Origin: Candidatus Brocadiaceae bacterium | GTDB lineage: Bacteria; Planctomycetota; Brocadiia; SM23-32 | Reading direction: 5' to 3' | DNA length: 8,681 nucleotides | NCBI GenBank assembly: GCA_003551785.1 | Contig: PUNP01000222.1 | Coordinates: 1-8,681, forward strand | Shown here: positions 5,713-8,681 of the stretch, piece after piece | Layout of the letters: each line of letters starts with the position of its first letter | How positions within the stretch are numbered: the stretch's first letter is position 1 | Position numbers and translations under genes: made by a program | Notes under the pieces: generated by a model | Told to the model about the DNA's origin: nothing | Databases searched by the model: none | What the model saw: the letters and a program-made list of their open reading frames with translations, nothing else

Positions 5713-8064
5713 CTAAGGGGATGTCCCAGGTAGATGCTGCCCCCCTGGCTGCAGTCGGTAAATTGTCGTTTTTGCCGGTGCGCAGACCTTCAGATGTCCG
5801 TCTGCCTCCCATTTGACGGGCACTTCGCCGTCAGGGGTCATTATTCTGGCATTGGGGAAGGTTCGCCGTCCGAAGTGGACGCCTTTTACGTGCAATCCGG
5901 TGTCGGGGTCCAGTGTACACTCAAAGAGCTTCGCTTGTATCCACGGCAGAAATTGCAGCGCAGCAGAGGTGCCATGGTCCCCTCGGTATCCTGTCTTGGT
6001 CCCGTGACTCTCCGCCCATGCGTCCAGATAATCTCTGTTGTTATATTTCAGCGAGCAATACCCCATCACGCGGGCCAGCGTTTCCTGGTGCCATACAGCG
6101 GGCGTAGGCAGATTTTTAATTTCACCGCCTTCTCTCTGCTGGTAGGTTCGGTTTCCGTTATAATCGTGCTGATAGCTCCATGACAGTGCGCCTTCATATT
6201 CGTTCCGTTCGGCCAGCAGCCAGTCGGCGAACTGATGCACACAGCGGGCCATCTCCTTTTCATTGGGGAAGAGCTCCAAATAGTCCAGCACCCCGTTGGT
6301 TGCCAGCAACCCCATCCAGGGCTTGGTGACATAGCCGCTAAACTGATGTATTCCCGTCCCGCCGCCCTGATCGCCGAAACTACCGTTAGGTCGTTGAGAT
6401 TGCACAACGCTCATGGCGCCTTCCCGGGCGATTTTCAGAAAATGCTCATTGGCGAAATAGCGGTAGAGCAGAACAGCACTTCTCACGAAGCAAGCGTCTC
6501 GGCCCACCGCCATGCGGGGCCATGCATTTTTATGCTGGCGCCATGACGCTTCGACGACCTTCTCTGCAGTTTCAATGAGGTAGTCGTCGCCGGTCTCAAG
6601 AAAGGCTGCCAGAGGCCCCTGTACCCGGTTCATCGGGATTGCAAAAGCCACCGGCGGGTAGCCGTGCATCCTGACGAGGTTGGCCGAGTGATCAACAATG
6701 ACATCAGAGAAATGATACGCCGAACGCATGGCGAGGTCATACTCTTCGGCGTCGCTGTAGCGCCATGCGTTGAGAAACTGGGCGTAGGGTATTTCCCCTT
6801 CCCATCCCGGTTCAAGGCGGTCATCGTCGGGGGTGATATCGTGTTGTTCCGATTGCCGGCGCCCACCGCGCGCCATACTGCCGTCTTCGAAACCGCGCGA
6901 TACCGATCCGATACGGAGCCATGGGCGTGTGTTCTGAAGATGTTTTTCCGGTGCGCTTTTCACCGGCAGGATGGGGGCGGGAAGGAATTCTTCACACAAT
7001 CCGTACCACCATGCCGGCGCAATGTAACGCGTGATATGCGGCGAGCGATCGGAAAGGCTAAACGAAAATCGCAGTGTTCGTGCCATGCCGCGTAGAATTA
7101 CCTGCTCATGGGCATGCAGAATAAAACCATCATCGTCCTTGCGCTCAACTGCACACCTGCCGCCGTAGAGTTCGCAGCCGAGATATGGCTGCCAGACCAG
7201 CATGTCGTCCTCAATATCCATGCGGCCGGGTTTTTGGGGCGTGGCCAGGCGTGCGACATCACGTACATCGAAATCCACATCGCCAAGCGAGAATTCTTCA
7301 CGATCACCGTTCCATCTGCCGCACAGGTCCCCCGCCTCCGGTGTCTCTTCCTCTCCGGTTTGGATGCCGATAACAGGCACGGCCGGTGCCAGGTCGGCGC
7401 CGTCGTCGACATATTTGCTGTTGATGTGGCGCGCAAAGACCTCACATACACCGTTTGCGTGCAGGCGGGCCCTGATGTGTCCATACAGCCAGTGATGTTT
7501 GTGAAGGAGCGGATTTGAATATGCGGTCTGCCCCTCTTCGGCTCTCCGGCTGTGGTGCAGCGGTATAGCTCCGGCCATTTCCACAACCGTGCAGGAAGGC
7601 GTTTGCCGCAGGGTGATGAGTCGGCATGCTTCCCACCAATGCGCACTCTCCCCTGTGCGCAGCCCCATGGCCAGTGCAATAGAACGCCCTTGATAGCGGA
7701 TTCTGAGCCGATGCCTTTCCCACATGAAATACGGCTCCGAACTGCGTGCGAAGAGTTCGTCTTCTGCTTTCGGCGGAGTAGGGCAGGGGGGCGAGGCGCC
7801 GAATCCGACATTCAAGGTCGGCGGTGCGGCCCCTTTCAAGGCATCAGAAAGCATGAGTAGTCGTCGCGGTGTGTTTTCAGGCATATCGGGCCATTGCCCT
7901 AAAGGGCGTACATAAGTGGATGAGCCGTTCAGCATGGCGTCGCGTCCCGCAGCACGCGGCCAGGGCAATGATGTCATCCAGAGTCCGGACGGACGTTCCG
8001 AACCAAGCCGTTCGAGCTGCATGTCTTCCAACATATCAATCAGTTCTTCTCCTTTAATTTCCAT
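5713..8064 (-). CDS. Large protein, beta-rich N-terminus and (alpha/alpha)-toroid-like C-terminus, putative carbohydrate enzyme
   Basis: This 783-aa protein has no signal peptide and should be cytoplasmic. Residues 1-105 are probably an extended N-terminal part. Residues 110-350 are beta-rich with many Trp, His and Arg (ESAHWWEACR, LLHKHHWLYGHIRARLHANG, ITRYIAPAWWYG). Residues 420-715 read as repeated helix pairs typical of a six-hairpin toroid (AAFLETGDDYLIETAEKVVE, FADWLLAER, GTSAALQFLPWIQAKLFE). A short beta tail at 735-772 follows. A beta-rich domain followed by an alpha/alpha toroid occurs in several glycoside hydrolase and polysaccharide lyase families. The pattern around LETGDDYLIETAEK recalls the toroid of PL26/PcRGLX and YetA-like proteins, but that link is only suggestive. 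The ATG at 8064 has GGGAG 12 nt upstream, rather far; an ATG at codon 11 is an alternative. It is preceded by a good promoter (8112-8140). Catalytic residues cannot be named from the sequence alone. Confidence 0.65.
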   Translation of the reverse strand: MEIKGEELIDMLEDMQLERLGSERPSGLWMTSLPWPRAAGRDAMLNGSSTYVRPLGQWPDMPENTPRRLLMLSDALKGAAPPTLNVGFGASPPCPTPPKAEDELFARSSEPYFMWERHRLRIRYQGRSIALAMGLRTGESAHWWEACRLITLRQTPSCTVVEMAGAIPLHHSRRAEEGQTAYSNPLLHKHHWLYGHIRARLHANGVCEVFARHINSKYVDDGADLAPAVPVIGIQTGEEETPEAGDLCGRWNGDREEFSLGDVDFDVRDVARLATPQKPGRMDIEDDMLVWQPYLGCELYGGRCAVERKDDDGFILHAHEQVILRGMARTLRFSFSLSDRSPHITRYIAPAWWYGLCEEFLPAPILPVKSAPEKHLQNTRPWLRIGSVSRGFEDGSMARGGRRQSEQHDITPDDDRLEPGWEGEIPYAQFLNAWRYSDAEEYDLAMRSAYHFSDVIVDHSANLVRMHGYPPVAFAIPMNRVQGPLAAFLETGDDYLIETAEKVVEASWRQHKNAWPRMAVGRDACFVRSAVLLYRYFANEHFLKIAREGAMSVVQSQRPNGSFGDQGGGTGIHQFSGYVTKPWMGLLATNGVLDYLELFPNEKEMARCVHQFADWLLAERNEYEGALSWSYQHDYNGNRTYQQREGGEIKNLPTPAVWHQETLARVMGYCSLKYNNRDYLDAWAESHGTKTGYRGDHGTSAALQFLPWIQAKLFECTLDPDTGLHVKGVHFGRRTFPNARIMTPDGEVPVKWEADGHLKVCAPAKTTIYRLQPGGQHLPGTSP

Positions 8065-8096
8065 TGATTCCGGTTACTCCCAAAAATAGGGTGATA

Positions 8097-8152
8097 AAAT
8101 AATAATCAGAAATAATAATCAAAATGGCCCGGTGTTTCAAGGGAAACCCGGG
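8097..8152 (-). promoter_or_regulatory. Promoter with inverted repeat and 13-bp direct repeat upstream of the 783-aa gene
   Basis: On the minus strand TTGAAA (plus 8135-8140), a 17-bp spacer and TATTAT (8112-8117) form a good sigma70-like promoter. It would start near 8105 and give a leader of about 40 nt. An inverted repeat CCCGG-t-GTTTC (8128-8138) and GAAACCCGGG (8143-8152) spans the -35 box: ten paired bases with one bulge and a 4-nt centre. AAATAATAATCA occurs twice, 13 bp apart (8097-8108 and 8110-8121), covering the -10 region and duplicating the -10-like sequence. Both arrangements suggest regulation. Confidence 0.55.
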
Positions 8153-8249
8153 TAAACAGTGTTGCAGAGGGGCTTACTTTGAACTTCCCGATACCACTAT
8201 CGCGGTGGTGATATTGATATTAAGTGCCTACTTGATTTCAGAGACTTCG
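8153..8249. other. Intergenic DNA with a small inverted repeat
   Basis: No gene is supported here. The one structured element is ACCAC (8193-8197) and GTGGT (8205-8209) around a 7-bp centre, upstream of the 783-aa gene promoter. It could be a second binding site or chance. Confidence 0.25.
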
Positions 8250-8276
8250 CCCTGGAATCAGGGCGCCTTTCGGCGC
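8250..8276. repeat. Tandem pair of hairpins (CCTGG stem then GCGC stem)
   Basis: The arms CCCTG (8250-8254) and CAGGG (8259-8263) are immediately followed by GCGCC (8263-8267) and GGCGC (8272-8276). In minus-strand RNA the second stem closes a GAAA tetraloop. The order and base content mirror the pair at 12-72. The heptamer tract starts 7 bp later, suggesting one composite repeat unit. Confidence 0.6.
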
Positions 8277-8282
8277 AGTACG

Positions 8283-8324
8283 GATAAATATCCAATATCC
8301 AATGATCAATATCCAATGTCCAAG
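8283..8324. repeat. Heptanucleotide tandem repeat, six units
   Basis: Six consecutive 7-bp units can be read: GATAAAT, ATCCAAT, ATCCAAT, GATCAAT, ATCCAAT and GTCCAAG, with consensus ATCCAAT. Read on the minus strand this encodes an artificial peptide rich in GYW/GHW, so open frames crossing it are not genes. Such heptamer tracts are frequent in intergenic DNA of some environmental bacteria (general recollection). The copies here are not perfect, so the tract is not freshly expanded. Confidence 0.75.
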
Positions 8325-8411
8325 TAAAAATGTCTCATTCTCATTGGGCGTGATAGCTTGCATTTTGACGTTTTTGACACTCCGGCAGGGTCTGTTCATT
8401 TGTATATACTT

Positions 8412-8493
8412 TGTAGGGGCGACTGGCAGGTCGCCCTGACTGCGCGATTTTGTCCTTGATCGTTCAGGGGCGAACAGCCATTCGCCCCTACAG
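8412..8493. repeat. REP-like pair of inverted palindromes
   Basis: Two palindromes face each other. The first has GGGCGAC (8417-8423) and GTCGCCC (8430-8436). The second has GGGGCGAA (8467-8474) and TTCGCCCC (8481-8488). The whole first unit (8412-8440) matches the reverse complement of the second (8464-8493) with few mismatches and a one-base gap; both outer ends read TGTAGGGGCGA. This resembles a bacterial interspersed mosaic element built from two REP sequences. REP elements of other bacteria are mobilised by RAYT transposases; none is in this window. Confidence 0.65.
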
Positions 8494-8508
8494 TCGATTG
8501 AGCGCCTC

Positions 8509-8532
8509 AAAAGAAAATAGAAGGCTATTTTC
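8509..8532 (-). terminator. Possible intrinsic terminator of the right-edge gene
   Basis: On the minus strand GAAAATAG and CTATTTTC pair around a 4-nt loop (plus 8513-8532), followed by TTTT (8509-8512). The stem is perfect over 8 bp but AT-rich, so it would be weak. It lies about 65 nt after the stop codon of the partial gene at 8598, a suitable position, and ahead of the REP-like element, which could add stability. Confidence 0.45.
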
Positions 8533-8597
8533 GGACGCAGAAAGGCTCCGTCACCATTCTATCCGCAAAGATAAGGTGGCTACGAAATTCGGACGTG

Positions 8598-8681
8598 TCA
8601 GGTGCTGATTATGTAACCCAACGCAATCAGAATTTGGGTCAGCAGAACAACTGCTACGTGGATTCCCATGGCCGAAACAAG
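8598..8681 (-). CDS. C-terminal end of a membrane protein, cut by the window edge
   Basis: The last 27 codons of a minus-strand frame enter from the right edge and stop with TGA at 8598-8600. The residues (GIHVAVVLLTQILIALGYII) form an evident transmembrane helix ending close to the C-terminus. The frame is open to the edge, and a terminator-like hairpin and a REP-like element follow it. The family cannot be identified from so short a piece, and chance coding of a hydrophobic stretch cannot be excluded. Confidence 0.4.
   Translation of the reverse strand, partial: LVSAMGIHVAVVLLTQILIALGYIIST

Noticed and set aside
7098..7811. Minus-strand 237-aa open frame in another frame of the 783-aa gene
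   Set aside because: It is fully contained in the larger gene, low in complexity (Pro, Arg, Ser-rich) and lacks a ribosome binding site.
8250..8493. CRISPR array
   Set aside because: Repeats are 7-bp tandem units and palindromes without constant repeats separated by unique spacers, and no cas genes are present.
8238..8510. Minus-strand 90-aa open frame
   Set aside because: It is built from the REP-like element, the heptamer tract and hairpins; the GHW/GYW-rich peptide is the translation of repeats.

Overview
Organism. The window looks like a member of the PVC superphylum, most likely Lentisphaerota/Kiritimatiellota or a planctomycete relative. The evidence is two stand-alone pseudopilin-like proteins with near-identical prepilin N-termini (FTLIELLVV...), a secreted DUF4838 protein, a PIG-L/LmbE deacetylase, and intergenic DNA full of hairpins and heptanucleotide repeats of a kind common in these environmental genomes. 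This assignment is inference from gene content; no marker gene is present.

Layout. Bases 1-440 hold two GC-rich hairpins, weak coding-like remnants and a promoter. A plus-strand PIG-L deacetylase gene (507-1373, TTG start) follows. Everything else is on the minus strand, convergent with it. In transcription order these are: the C-terminal end of a membrane protein cut by the window edge (8598-8681); a 530-bp repeat-rich gap; a 783-aa protein with a predicted beta-rich N-terminal part and an (alpha/alpha)-toroid-like C-terminal part (8064-5713); a 200-bp gap with a near-consensus promoter; two pseudopilin-like genes 31 bp apart (5512-4739 and 4707-3745); a 227-bp gap; and a secreted DUF4838-family protein (3517-1480) broken into two reading frames near 2430-2485, probably with an internal deletion.

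How it may work. The minus-strand genes look like one glycan-related neighbourhood: a toroid-fold carbohydrate enzyme candidate without a signal peptide, surface pseudopilins with carbohydrate-locus context, and an exported glycosidase-like protein. Sigma70-like promoters, two of them overlapped by palindromes, precede the 783-aa gene and the pseudopilin pair. The PIG-L gene is visibly AT-richer in codon choice than its neighbours and may be a later arrival.

Repeats. Paired hairpins (a CCTGG stem followed by a GCGC stem) occur near both ends of the window, tracts of 7-bp tandem units occur at 8283-8324 and 1420-1440, and a REP-like pair of inverted palindromes lies at 8412-8493. No tRNA, rRNA, CRISPR array or transposase was seen. 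The most unusual items are the broken DUF4838 gene, the pseudopilin pair with its own palindrome-overlapped promoter, and the unclassified 783-aa protein. I did not find a clearly new multi-gene system.
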